DNA of 64,000 nucleotides from Alkaliphilus metalliredigens QYMF (GTDB taxonomy: Bacteria > Bacillota > Clostridia > Peptostreptococcales > Natronincolaceae), in NCBI RefSeq assembly GCF_000016985.1, contig NC_009633.1, positions 310,001 through 374,000 of the forward strand, given 5' to 3'. Shown here piece by piece: positions 26,793-35,153 of the stretch (its first letter is position 1; each line of letters begins with the position of its first letter). The notes under the pieces are model-generated. The model was not told where the DNA came from. It made no database searches and saw only the letters and a program-made list of their open reading frames with translations. A program made the position numbers and the translations under genes.

Positions 26793-27480
26793 TGGCAAGA
26801 AATATGAAACTGAATACTCCAATAGCTGGCTCATCACCTACAGTGATATGATCACTATCGTATTATGCTTTTTTATCATTTTCTTTACATTTACAGCTGA
26901 GGAAGCCAGTGTGCTTTATCATGTGAAGGAAGCCTTAACCTCTGAAGTGGCGGATCTAAGTGATGAAAACCAGAGACTACTGGAGGAAAAGGAATCCTTG
27001 GCAGCCCTTTTATTTGGATTAGAAGACATTGAGTTGGATTTAGTCCAATCCCAAGAGACATTTATCCGCTTTTTACGAGAGAATCACCTACTGGACCGGG
27101 TAGATGTTATTGAAGAGGAGCGAGGTCTTGTGATCCGTTTTAGAGATAGTGTTCTCTTTGGAAGTGGACAGGCTAGGATCTCTCAAGAGGGGTATATGCT
27201 GTTGGATCACGTAACGGCTAAGCTAAGAACCATTGATAATGCCATTGTTATTGAAGGGTTCACCGATAACATTCCCATCCAAACCAATGAATTTCCATCA
27301 AACTGGGAGCTATCGGTGGCACGGGCCATTGGTGTAGCCAGGTATATGATTGATGAAGAGTATATTGAAGAAAGTCGGATTTCCGTCAGTGGGTTTGGAG
27401 AACAACAGCCCATTGATAGCAATGAAACCAATGAAGGACGAGCCAATAATCGAAGGATTGAGATTACGATATTACATTGA
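26767..27480 (+). CDS. MotB/OmpA-type peptidoglycan-binding partner of the channel
   Basis: A 237-residue protein with one N-terminal helix containing the proton-carrying aspartate (TYSDMITIVLCFFIIFF), a coiled coil at about 50-80, and a C-terminal OmpA-like domain (about 110-237) with IEGFTDNIPI, NWELSVARAIGVARYMI, ISVSGFGEQQPI and NEGRANNRRIEI. It anchors the MotA-like channel to the wall. It starts inside the upstream gene, after GAGGAAAGG. The typical MotB plug segment is weak, in line with a divergent stator. Confidence 0.88.
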   Translation: MKAMSSKYDGKKYETEYSNSWLITYSDMITIVLCFFIIFFTFTAEEASVLYHVKEALTSEVADLSDENQRLLEEKESLAALLFGLEDIELDLVQSQETFIRFLRENHLLDRVDVIEEERGLVIRFRDSVLFGSGQARISQEGYMLLDHVTAKLRTIDNAIVIEGFTDNIPIQTNEFPSNWELSVARAIGVARYMIDEEYIEESRISVSGFGEQQPIDSNETNEGRANNRRIEITILH

Positions 27481-27705
27481 TGAATAGGTTTAGCGTCGAG
27501 GATATAATTTGATCCTTGGCGCTATTTTTATTTAAGTGGAGATGATTTATTTCCCTTAATTTACATTGGAAGAGATTTCCTTATAACGTTGAAATTTCAA
27601 TGCTTTTAGGATAAAATCATAATATAGATATAGAATTGTTTCTTCGTAAGTAATAAAACTATGAAAAAACCATTCAATATTATAGAAGTAAGTGGAGGGA
27701 TTTTA

Positions 27706-28617
27706 ATGAAAAGTAACAATGTAAAAAGAAAAGCAATTGGAGCTGTGGTGGCAGGGTCTTTGGTTGTATCTTCATTAAGTGGGGTTTTTGCTCAGAATTT
27801 AACTGATATTGATGGACATTGGGCTAAAGAAAGAATACAAGATTGGGTAGCAGCAGAGCTATTATCAGGTTATCCAGATGGAAGCTTTAAGCCAGATCAA
27901 TCGATTTCAAGGGCTGAATTTATGTCTCTAGTCAATAAATCATTTGACTACACAGTTGAGAAAGAAGGTAGTTTTTCAGATGTGTCTAAGGATGAATGGT
28001 TTGCATCAGTAGTAGCTGTAGCAAATGGTGCTGGGTACATATCTGGCTATGATGACGAAACAATGAAACCAAATCAACCGATTAGCCGTCAAGAAGTTGC
28101 AACAATCATCACAAAAATTATGAAATTAGAAGAAAATGTTGAACAAGCAGCTGAGTTTACTGACCATGAAGGAATTGCTCAGTGGAGTAAAGGATTTATA
28201 GGCGCGGTATCTGCTGCAAGATATATGAACGGATATCCTGATGGAAGCTTCCAAGCTAAAAAGGAAATGACAAGAGCTGAGGCTGTTGCGGCCTTAGATA
28301 AGGTCATCAGTGAGCTATCTGATGGAGAAGGAGAAGTAACTGATCAAGAGGCAGTAGAGGCAGCAGCAGAGTTAATGACAGATGAAGTTACTTATAATGC
28401 TGAAGCAAATGCCCTAACAATTAACTTCTCTGAAGCACCAGATGCTGGAGTTGAATTTGCAACTCGAGTAGGAAATGGAATCGGAGAGTTTCAAACAACT
28501 ACAGGTCAAACAGTTACCCTAAAGGTATATGGCGATACAAAAGTAGGAGACATTGACATTTTCATTAGAAAAGGTGAAGCAACAAGTGTTGTAGAATCTG
28601 TTTATAGCAGAGACTAA
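27706..28617 (+). CDS. Secreted SLH-domain protein
   Basis: A 303-residue surface protein with a signal peptide (about 1-29, ending SGVFAQ) and three SLH domains (about 30-195: DIDGHWAKERIQDWV, FSDVSKDEWFASVVAVA, FTDHEGIAQWSKGFI). The short C-terminal domain (about 210-303) is all-beta and of unknown function. I prefer the ATG at 27706 behind GGAGGGA; an ATG at 27661 would put charged residues in front of the signal. The 3' end is also found as a fragment at 5927-5986. Confidence 0.9.
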   Translation: MKSNNVKRKAIGAVVAGSLVVSSLSGVFAQNLTDIDGHWAKERIQDWVAAELLSGYPDGSFKPDQSISRAEFMSLVNKSFDYTVEKEGSFSDVSKDEWFASVVAVANGAGYISGYDDETMKPNQPISRQEVATIITKIMKLEENVEQAAEFTDHEGIAQWSKGFIGAVSAARYMNGYPDGSFQAKKEMTRAEAVAALDKVISELSDGEGEVTDQEAVEAAAELMTDEVTYNAEANALTINFSEAPDAGVEFATRVGNGIGEFQTTTGQTVTLKVYGDTKVGDIDIFIRKGEATSVVESVYSRD

Positions 28618-28637
28618 ATAGGAAAAAGTTAAAATGA

Positions 28638-28674
28638 GAAAAAGAACTTCAGATTGTTTGGAGTTCTTTTTCCT
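28638..28674 (+). terminator. Terminator after the SLH gene
   Basis: The stem 28638-28650 with 28661-28672 (GAAAAAGAACTTC/GAGTTCTTTTTC) closes the SLH transcript about 20 bases after its stop. Confidence 0.8.
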
Positions 28675-28696
28675 TATATGGAGAAAGGGGATAACC

Positions 28697-29359
28697 ATGA
28701 ATTGGAAAATAAAGACAGCAATGATATTGACATTGGCTATGGTGTTAATGCTTTCCGGATGCTCTCTAGGAGAAAAAGAAGACCCCTCTGTGGCTAAAGC
28801 CAATGCAAACTATAAAAATGCATTACAACTAATCAAAGCAGATCAGCTAGCAGAGGCCAAGGGAATATTAGAAGAATCAATAGAGCTGAACGCCACGGAA
28901 GGGATTTACCACATAGCCCTGGGAAATATATACTTGAGAGAAGATGAAAAAGAGACAGCCCTAAGCAACTTCGTGAGATCAATAGAGAAAACACCTAAAT
29001 ACAGAGAGGCATACAACAACGCTGTAGGCCTTTACATGTTAAATAATCAGTATGAACAGGCACTGACCACGGTACAAGAGGGTCTGGCAATAGCTCCAGA
29101 AGATCTTGAACTCACATTTAAAAAAGCCCAAATATACTTTATTCAAGACAAAAATGAAGAAGCAATTGAAGGATTCCAATTCTTAATAGAGGCAGATAGT
29201 GAAACATATTTTGAGGCATACAGATTCCTAGGACTATCTCAATTGAACCTGGATTTAAAAGAAGAAGCAAAGATGAATTTAGAAAAATATATAGAAGTAG
29301 CACCTGAGGCAGTACCAGTCAGAGAAAGCATCGAAAATATTCTAAGCACACTAAAATAA
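28697..29359 (+). CDS. TPR-repeat lipoprotein
   Basis: A 220-residue lipoprotein with a signal ending in LMLSGC (Cys18) and about five TPR units, for example YKNALQLIKADQLAEAKGIL, YHIALGNIYLREDEKETAL and YNNAVGLYMLNNQYEQALTT. I chose the ATG at 28697 behind GAAAGGGG; a longer ORF begins upstream but would bury the signal and cross the preceding terminator. It is probably a scaffold on the outer membrane face. No specific partner is evident. Confidence 0.85.
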   Translation: MNWKIKTAMILTLAMVLMLSGCSLGEKEDPSVAKANANYKNALQLIKADQLAEAKGILEESIELNATEGIYHIALGNIYLREDEKETALSNFVRSIEKTPKYREAYNNAVGLYMLNNQYEQALTTVQEGLAIAPEDLELTFKKAQIYFIQDKNEEAIEGFQFLIEADSETYFEAYRFLGLSQLNLDLKEEAKMNLEKYIEVAPEAVPVRESIENILSTLK

Positions 29360-29372
29360 GAGAGATGACATC

Positions 29373-29409
29373 AAGAGACTATCGGCATCACAAGGTAGTC
29401 TCTTTTTCA
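29373..29409 (+). terminator. Terminator after the TPR lipoprotein
   Basis: A 9-bp stem (29373-29381 with 29396-29404) with a 14-nt loop, then TTTTT. Confidence 0.8.
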
Positions 29410-29511
29410 ATTGCGAAAGAGTGTATAAGATGAAGAGTATATTGAAGAAAATTTAGATAAATGGTATACTAAACTTGTATAGTTATATATTTTTATGGAA
29501 AGGGTGATGAA

Positions 29512-29778
29512 ATGCCAACCATATGTATGTTTTATGGAATAATAATTAGAATGTTTTGTGCTCCAGGAGAACATAATCCACCACACTTCCATGCTTATTA
29601 CGGAGAATATAAGGCAACAGTTGATATAAGAACTTGTGAATTAATTGAAGGTAATCTACCCAAAAAACAGCTTAAGCTTGTTCTAGCGTGGGCTGAACTA
29701 CGACAAGAAGACTTATTAGCAAATTGGACTTTAGCAATGAATAGTGAACTTCCTTTTAAAGTTGAACCGTTAAAATAG
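29512..29778 (+). CDS. DUF4160-family protein
   Basis: An 88-residue protein with the family pattern MPTICMFYGIIIRMFCAPGE, then HNPPHFHAYYGEYKATVDI, the His-Pro-Pro-His-Phe-His box being the hallmark. It is 13 bases upstream of a DUF2442 gene. The two families are very often adjacent and look like a toxin-antitoxin or small regulatory pair, but the biochemistry is not established as far as I know. Confidence 0.85.
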   Translation: MPTICMFYGIIIRMFCAPGEHNPPHFHAYYGEYKATVDIRTCELIEGNLPKKQLKLVLAWAELRQEDLLANWTLAMNSELPFKVEPLK

Positions 29779-29791
29779 GAGGTGTAAATTT

Positions 29792-30037
29792 ATGTATTTA
29801 GCTATTATGAATGTGAAGCCATTAATTGATTACCAATTACTTTTAACTTTTGAGAATGGTGAAAAAAGAATCTTTGATATGAAGCCTTATTTAGACAAAG
29901 GTATATTCAAAGAGCTAAAAGACGAGAAAAAATTCAAGTCGGTCAGAGTAAGTTTTGATAGTATTGAATGGTGTAATCAAGCTGACATTGATCCAGAAGT
30001 TTTATATGAAAAAAGTGTGAAATATTCATTGCAATGA
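29792..30037 (+). CDS. DUF2442-family protein
   Basis: An 81-residue protein with the DUF2442 features NVKPLIDYQLLLTFENGEKR, FDMKPYLDKGIFKEL and the C-terminal SIEWCNQADIDPEVLYE. It has its own AGGAGGTG site and follows the DUF4160 gene by 13 bases, so the two form one unit that is closed by a terminator. Confidence 0.85.
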   Translation: MYLAIMNVKPLIDYQLLLTFENGEKRIFDMKPYLDKGIFKELKDEKKFKSVRVSFDSIEWCNQADIDPEVLYEKSVKYSLQ

Positions 30038-30064
30038 TGGTTTTAAATGGACACCAAAACTAAC

Positions 30065-30118
30065 GACCCCAGCAAACCTTGGGAGCAATCAACCTCTTAA
30101 GGGACTGGGGTTTTTGTT
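30065..30118 (+). terminator. Terminator after the DUF4160/DUF2442 pair
   Basis: The arms 30065-30072 and 30105-30111 (ACCCCAG/CTGGGGT) are followed by TTTTTGTTTTTTG; the loop contains a further short stem. Confidence 0.75.
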
Positions 30119-30266
30119 TTTTGTATAATCGAGTTGTTTTAACAGGAATTTCATCAACATGTATAGAACCTAACTACAGTAGAAAAGAATAATAATAAGA
30201 TGAATTTTGTCAAAGTGATGTATATGGGGACTTTGGGTATAGAGGATCAGAAAACAAGAAAGGAAG

Positions 30267-31262
30267 ATGAAAATGGCGGTACTTGTTTGTGGTGGAGCTG
30301 GATATATTGGGAGTCATACGGTTTTGGCTTTGTTAAAGGAAAAAGTTGAGGTCATTGTATTAGATAATTTGAGTAAAGGACATAGAGAGGCTCTACCTTC
30401 TGAGGTAAAGCTATACCAAGGAGATCTACGAGATGAAAAGTTATTGGCTGGGATTTTTATAGATAATGAAATTGATGGAGTGATCCACTTTGCTGCGGAT
30501 TCCTTGGTGGGAGAAAGTGTAGAGGCTCCTTTGAAATACTATGAAAACAATGTATATGGCAGCCTATCCTTGTTAAAGGCAATGGCGAAACACGGTGTGA
30601 AGAAAATTGTTTTTTCCTCTACGGCGGCGGTTTACGGAGAGCCAAGGGAAGTTCCTATTGTAGAGGAGAGTTTGACCCTACCAACCAATCCCTATGGCGA
30701 GACAAAGCTGGCTGTAGAGCGGATGCTGAAGTGGGCCCAGGAGGCCCATGGCATTGAGTTTGTTGTGCTTCGCTACTTCAATGCAGCTGGAGCTGAGGAA
30801 GAGGGAACAATTGGAGAGGATCACAGCCCTGAAAGTCACTTGATTCCACTGGTATTAGAAGTGGCCCTGGGGAAACGAGAGAAGATTTACATTTTTGGAG
30901 AGGATTACCCAACGGAGGATGGCACCTGTGTCAGAGACTACATCCATGTGATGGATTTAGCAGATGCTCATCTATTGGCTCTAAAACGATTACAAAGAGG
31001 TGAGGGAAGTGGCACCTATAACCTAGGCAATGGAAAGGGCTTTTCCGTGCAAGAGGTCATTGAGACCGCTAGACGAATCACTGGAAAACCCATTCCTGCA
31101 GAGATGGCTCCAAGACGGGCAGGAGATCCCGCAGTGTTAATTGCTTCCTCTGATAAAGCAAGAAAAGAGTTGGGATGGACATCTCAATATGACTCACTGG
31201 AAAAAATCATCGGAACTGCCTGGAAATGGCATCATTCCAACCCTTATGGATTTAAATCTTAA
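30267..31262 (+). CDS. galE: UDP-glucose 4-epimerase
   Basis: A 331-residue short-chain dehydrogenase that interconverts UDP-glucose and UDP-galactose. It has the NAD-binding VCGGAGYIGSHT at about 7-18, FSSTAAVYGEP, the catalytic YGETKLAVE (Tyr-x-x-x-Lys), RYFNAAGAEEEG and GEDYPTEDGTCVRDYIHV. Normal length. The start at 30267 follows AGGAAG; ATG 30273 is an alternative. It opens the envelope polysaccharide cluster and uses the UDP-glucose made by GalU. Confidence 0.95.
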   Translation: MKMAVLVCGGAGYIGSHTVLALLKEKVEVIVLDNLSKGHREALPSEVKLYQGDLRDEKLLAGIFIDNEIDGVIHFAADSLVGESVEAPLKYYENNVYGSLSLLKAMAKHGVKKIVFSSTAAVYGEPREVPIVEESLTLPTNPYGETKLAVERMLKWAQEAHGIEFVVLRYFNAAGAEEEGTIGEDHSPESHLIPLVLEVALGKREKIYIFGEDYPTEDGTCVRDYIHVMDLADAHLLALKRLQRGEGSGTYNLGNGKGFSVQEVIETARRITGKPIPAEMAPRRAGDPAVLIASSDKARKELGWTSQYDSLEKIIGTAWKWHHSNPYGFKS

Positions 31263-31367
31263 ATTGTGTTATAATGACATTGCATAATTACCTTTTAATA
31301 ATGACATTTTACATCAACACAACTATAAGCGATATATTAAACTTTTGAGAACATAGGGAGAAAAGAA

Positions 31368-32798
31368 ATGGCACAAAAACGTATACAAAGGACAGTGGCA
31401 GGCTGTTATGTAGTGTTTCTCATATTAACTGTCATTTATGGCATGTTTATCCGGGGTCCCTATTTATTCAAAAGACCCACGGTTTATTTGTTGACCTATG
31501 CATTATTAGGGGCAGCACTGATGATTGGGGTATTTTATTTATTGGACAGGGTTCCATTTTTAAAGGATCCTAGGGTATTTATTCCTATTTTAGGGGTGAT
31601 CACCTTTGTGCCACGATACATTTGGGTGAGGCTCATTACAACGGTACCGGTGTATGACTTTGCCAGGTTTCACCAATACACCCAGGCATTGATCAGGGGG
31701 GAATATGACTCCTATTTGGAGATTCGGAATGTGTTTCCTCATTTGAGTGGGTATCCCCTTATTTTGTCCTATGTCTATCGAATATTTGGAGACAGTGTGG
31801 CAGTAGGAAAGGCATTTAATCTATTTTGTGCTGTGATGACGGCGGTGATAATCTATTTAATAGGTAAAGAGATCTTTGGAGAACGAGGGGGCAGAATAGC
31901 TGGACTCCTTTTTGCCCTATGGCCCACATTGATTATGTACACCCCTGTATTGGCTTCGGAGCATATTTTCTTACTGTTATTTTTATTGGCCTTATATTTA
32001 TTTCTAATTTATACGAAAAAGCCCCTGAAGGGATGGGAGTTACTAAGGCTACTACTAATCGGAGTTGTCATGGCATTTTCCCATATTGTGAGACCTGTGG
32101 CCTCATTACTATTTCCTCCCATGCTTGTGTATTTGCTGTTTTACCAAGGGGTAGGCAATTCCCTTGGGGCTTTTGTGAAGGACAAGCTGAAGATAATGGT
32201 ACTAATTATATTGGCATTTACACTGACAATGGGGGCCCTGAATTGGATGTACATTGATCAGATAAAAGTACCCCTAGGAAAAACGGCAGGTGGATTTAAC
32301 CTCTATGTGGGGACGGATCCTGAGCGAAACGGCATGTGGAATCCCACGGCCTGGGAGATTATCGAAGAATACGATCATGATTTTGACCGGGTCCACGGAG
32401 AAGCCCAACGTCGTGCCATTGAAAGAATCAAAGAAGACCCAAGGGCTTTTGTTGGACTGGCTGAACGGAAGTTTGCCATCCAGTGGGGAACCGATGACTA
32501 TGGACTTTATTGGAGCATGCTAGAGCGCTACCCCGAGACGGACTTTGGTCTGTGGGTAGATGAAAATAAAAATGAAGTAAACATTTTTGCCCAAAGCTAT
32601 TATATGGCCATTATTTTACTGGCCCTATTAGGCTGCTGGCGACTCCTTACTAAGGTTCCCAGTCATGCAGTTGGTTTTTTTGCCATGATTGTATTGATCT
32701 TTGCTGCTGCCCATGTCTTAATAGAGGTGCAGTCTCGATACCATCATCCAATCTCCCCCTTCTTTATTGTCACAGCCGTGGTGGGGATTGAGCACTGA
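31368..32798 (+). CDS. Multi-pass membrane glycosyltransferase (GT39/ArnT-like), 3' end changed by IS10
   Basis: A 476-residue protein with about ten membrane helices. An extracytoplasmic loop after helix 1-3 holds the acidic YDFARFHQYTQAL region, in the place where GT39/GT83 enzymes keep their catalytic Asp, and ALWPTLIMYTPVLASEHIFL is a typical helix pair. These enzymes move sugar from a polyprenyl-phosphate carrier. The last two codons (His, stop) are read at the edge of IS10. Without IS10 the frame would continue GIEH-LLNILDCKASPKE to a stop at 34173. Start chosen at ATG after AGGGAG. Confidence 0.85.
   Translation: MAQKRIQRTVAGCYVVFLILTVIYGMFIRGPYLFKRPTVYLLTYALLGAALMIGVFYLLDRVPFLKDPRVFIPILGVITFVPRYIWVRLITTVPVYDFARFHQYTQALIRGEYDSYLEIRNVFPHLSGYPLILSYVYRIFGDSVAVGKAFNLFCAVMTAVIIYLIGKEIFGERGGRIAGLLFALWPTLIMYTPVLASEHIFLLLFLLALYLFLIYTKKPLKGWELLRLLLIGVVMAFSHIVRPVASLLFPPMLVYLLFYQGVGNSLGAFVKDKLKIMVLIILAFTLTMGALNWMYIDQIKVPLGKTAGGFNLYVGTDPERNGMWNPTAWEIIEEYDHDFDRVHGEAQRRAIERIKEDPRAFVGLAERKFAIQWGTDDYGLYWSMLERYPETDFGLWVDENKNEVNIFAQSYYMAIILLALLGCWRLLTKVPSHAVGFFAMIVLIFAAAHVLIEVQSRYHHPISPFFIVTAVVGIEH
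32786..32794. repeat. Left 9-bp target duplication of IS10
   Basis: GATTGAGCA immediately precedes the element and is repeated exactly at 34124-34132. Nine bases is the known IS10 duplication length. Confidence 0.97.
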
Positions 32799-32807
32799 GA
32801 GATCCCC

Positions 32808-34016
32808 TCATAATTTCCCCAAAGCGTAACCATGTGTGAATAAATTTTGAGCTAGTAGGGTTGCAGCCACGAGTAAGTCTTCCCTTGTTATTGTGTAGCC
32901 AGAATGCCGCAAAACTTCCATGCCTAAGCGAACTGTTGAGAGTACGTTTCGATTTCTGACTGTGTTAGCCTGGAAGTGCTTGTCCCAACCTTGTTTCTGA
33001 GCATGAACGCCCGCAAGCCAACATGTTAGTTGAAGCATCAGGGCGATTAGCAGCATGATATCAAAACGCTCTGAGCTGCTCGTTCGGCTATGGCGTAGGC
33101 CTAGTCCGTAGGCAGGACTTTTCAAGTCTCGGAAGGTTTCTTCAATCTGCATTCGCTTCGAATAGATATTAACAAGTTGTTTGGGTGTTCGAATTTCAAC
33201 AGGTAAGTTAGTTGCTAGAACCCATGGCTCCTTTGCCGACGCTGAGTAGATTTTAGGTGACGGGTGGTGACAATGAGTCCGTGTCGAGCGCTGATTTTTT
33301 CGGCCTTTAGAGCGAGATTTATACAATAGAATTTGGCATGAGATTGGATTGCTTTTAGTCAGCCTCTTATAGCCTAAAGTCTTTGAGTGACTAGATGACA
33401 TATCATGTAAGTTGCTGATAGGTTTCCAGTTTTCCGCTCCTAGGTCTGCATATTGTACTTTTCCTCTTACTCGACTTAACCAGTACCAACCCAGCTTCTC
33501 AACGGATTTATACCATGGCACTTTAAAGCCAGCATCACTGACAATGAGCGGTGTGGTGTTACTCGGTAGAATGCTCGCAAGGTCGGCTAGAAATTGGTCA
33601 TGAGCTTTCTTTGAACATTGCTCTGAAAGCGGGAACGCTTTCTCATAAAGAGTAACAGAACGACCGTGTAGTGCGACTGAAGCTCGCAATACCATAAGTC
33701 GTTTTTGCTCACGAATATCAGACCAGTCAACAAGTACAATGGGCATCGTATTGCCCGAACAGATAAAGCTAGCATGCCAACGGTATACAGCGAGTCGCTC
33801 TTTGTGGAGGTGACGATTACCTAACAATCGGTCGATTCGTTTGATGTTATGTTTTGTTCTCGCTTTGGTTGGCAGGTTACGGCCAAGTTCGGTAAGAGTG
33901 AGAGTTTTACAGTCAAGTAATGCGTGGCAAGCCAACGTTAAGCTGTTGAGTCGTTTTAAGTGTAATTCGGGGCAGAATTGGTAAAGAGAGTCGTGTAAAA
34001 TATCGAGTTCGCACAT
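32808..34016 (-). CDS. IS10 transposase
   Basis: A 402-residue IS4-family transposase (MCELDILHDSLYQFCPELHL at the start, LAQNLFTHGYALGKL at the end), the length of the Tn10 enzyme. The DDE catalytic triad lies in VDWSDIREQ, IVSDAGFKVPW and the YREK-like block YSKRMQIEETFRDLKS. It cuts and pastes the element through hairpin intermediates. The start codon is at position 108 of the element, counted from the outside end, as in Tn10. Confidence 0.97.
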   Translation of the reverse strand: MCELDILHDSLYQFCPELHLKRLNSLTLACHALLDCKTLTLTELGRNLPTKARTKHNIKRIDRLLGNRHLHKERLAVYRWHASFICSGNTMPIVLVDWSDIREQKRLMVLRASVALHGRSVTLYEKAFPLSEQCSKKAHDQFLADLASILPSNTTPLIVSDAGFKVPWYKSVEKLGWYWLSRVRGKVQYADLGAENWKPISNLHDMSSSHSKTLGYKRLTKSNPISCQILLYKSRSKGRKNQRSTRTHCHHPSPKIYSASAKEPWVLATNLPVEIRTPKQLVNIYSKRMQIEETFRDLKSPAYGLGLRHSRTSSSERFDIMLLIALMLQLTCWLAGVHAQKQGWDKHFQANTVRNRNVLSTVRLGMEVLRHSGYTITREDLLVAATLLAQNLFTHGYALGKL

Positions 34017-34078
34017 CTTGTTGTCTGATTATTGATTTTTCGCGAAACCATTTGATCATATGACAAGATGTGTATCCA
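34009..34078 (+). ncRNA. IS10 antisense RNA (RNA-OUT)
   Basis: This part of IS10 is known to encode the stable 69-70 nt RNA-OUT that pairs with the transposase mRNA start and blocks translation. The sequence from TCGCACATCTTGTTG folds back on CATATGACAAGATGTG as expected for its long hairpin. Exact ends are taken from knowledge of Tn10, not measured here. Confidence 0.75.
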
Positions 34079-34123
34079 CCTTAACTTAATGATTTTTACC
34101 AAAATCATTAGGGGATTCATCAG

Positions 34124-34132
34124 GATTGAGCA
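34124..34132. repeat. Right 9-bp target duplication of IS10
   Basis: Exact copy of GATTGAGCA at 32786-32794. Confidence 0.97.
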
Positions 34133-34175
34133 TTTACTAAATATCTTAGATTGTAAGGCATCTCCTAAAGAATAA
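34133..34175 (+). pseudogene. Severed 3' tail of the GT39-like gene
   Basis: If IS10 and one target copy are removed, the frame of the gene at 31368 runs through these bases as HLLNILDCKASPKE and stops at 34173-34175. The tail is untranslated in the present arrangement. Confidence 0.85.
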
Positions 34176-34235
34176 AGAGTCGGTAGGGGAGTCTGTTTTC
34201 CTTCCGATGATTAAATAGAAATGGAGCGGTGTATA

Positions 34236-35126
34236 ATGAAAGAAAAGCTGATTTCTTTAGTGGTACCCATGTATTGTGAAAATGAAGTCGCTAAGGAATG
34301 CTATAAACGATTAAAAGAAGTGATGAAAAAGCATGAGATCCCCTATGAAATGGTGTTTATCAATGATGGTAGCACCGATGAGACCCTATCTATATTAGAA
34401 GTTATTGCAGCCCAGGATAAAAAGGTAAAGGTCATTAGCTTTGCCCGGAACTTTGGCCATCAAATAGCAGTGACCGCAGGGATTAAGCGGGCCCAAGGGG
34501 ATGCCGTGATCGTCATCGATGCAGATCTACAGGATCCACCGGAGCTCATTCCAGAAATGATCAAGCTATGGGAGGAAGGCTATCATGTTGTCTATGGAAA
34601 GCGGAAGAAGCGTCAAGGGGAAACCTGGTTTAAGCTGACCACGGCCAAATATTTTTACCGATTTTTAAATAGTATCACTGAGGTGGATATTCCACTTGAT
34701 ACAGGAGACTTTCGATTGATGGATCGTAAGGTAGTAGATATCTTTAACAATATGCCTGAGAAGAACCGATTTATTCGGGGAATGGTCAGCTGGATAGGAT
34801 TTAAGCAAACAGCCATTGAATATGAAAGACAGGAGCGCTTTGCAGGAGAGACAAAGTACCCACTGAAGCAGATGCTAAAGTTAGCAGCCGACGGCATTTT
34901 ATCCTTCTCCTTTAAGCCTGTCAAGTGGATTGAAGGTACTGGAATTGTTATTTTCCTATTGGGAATGCTACTTTTATTCTTCTCTGGGATTTATGGACTG
35001 CTAGTGGTCATTGGTGGGATTCAATTGTTTGCCATTGGCATCATTGGAGAATATGTTGTGCGGATTTATGACGAAGCTCGGGCAAGACCAATTTATACCG
35101 TAGAGAAGGAAATTAACTTCAAGTAG
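34236..35126 (+). CDS. Polyprenyl-phosphate glycosyltransferase (GT2, GtrB/DPM1-like)
   Basis: A 296-residue enzyme that loads sugar onto a lipid carrier. It has the GT2 motifs LISLVVPMYCENEVA, FINDGSTDETL, IDADLQDPPELIPEMI and the TGDFRLMDRKV block, then two C-terminal membrane helices (about 232-285). I prefer the ATG at 34236, nine bases after GGAG, over the ATG at 34221. The next gene is GtrA-like; GtrB/GtrA pairs make and flip a lipid-linked sugar, which would feed the GT39-like enzyme upstream. Confidence 0.9.
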   Translation: MKEKLISLVVPMYCENEVAKECYKRLKEVMKKHEIPYEMVFINDGSTDETLSILEVIAAQDKKVKVISFARNFGHQIAVTAGIKRAQGDAVIVIDADLQDPPELIPEMIKLWEEGYHVVYGKRKKRQGETWFKLTTAKYFYRFLNSITEVDIPLDTGDFRLMDRKVVDIFNNMPEKNRFIRGMVSWIGFKQTAIEYERQERFAGETKYPLKQMLKLAADGILSFSFKPVKWIEGTGIVIFLLGMLLLFFSGIYGLLVVIGGIQLFAIGIIGEYVVRIYDEARARPIYTVEKEINFK

Positions 35127-35153
35127 AATCAGAAAGGATCAGGAGGTGCACTC

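Larger units (their letters stand above)
32795..34123 (-). mobile_element. IS10 (IS10-right of Tn10), complete
   Basis: The element is exactly 1329 bases, the known IS10 length. Its inside end begins CTGAGAGATCCCCTCATAAT and its outside end closes with ATTAGGGGATTCATCAG, as in Tn10. It carries an intact 402-codon transposase. Codon use and base composition are enterobacterial, unlike the AT-rich host DNA. Exact target duplications on both sides show clean transposition. An IS10 this close to the Tn10 form is not expected in a clostridial genome, so insertion while the DNA was cloned in E. coli is the likeliest explanation; natural transfer cannot be excluded from sequence alone. Confidence 0.97.

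Noticed and set aside
32795..34123. IS10 as evidence of natural transfer from enterobacteria
   Set aside because: Apparently unaltered Tn10-type sequence with clean target duplication in cloned DNA is better explained by transposition in an E. coli host.
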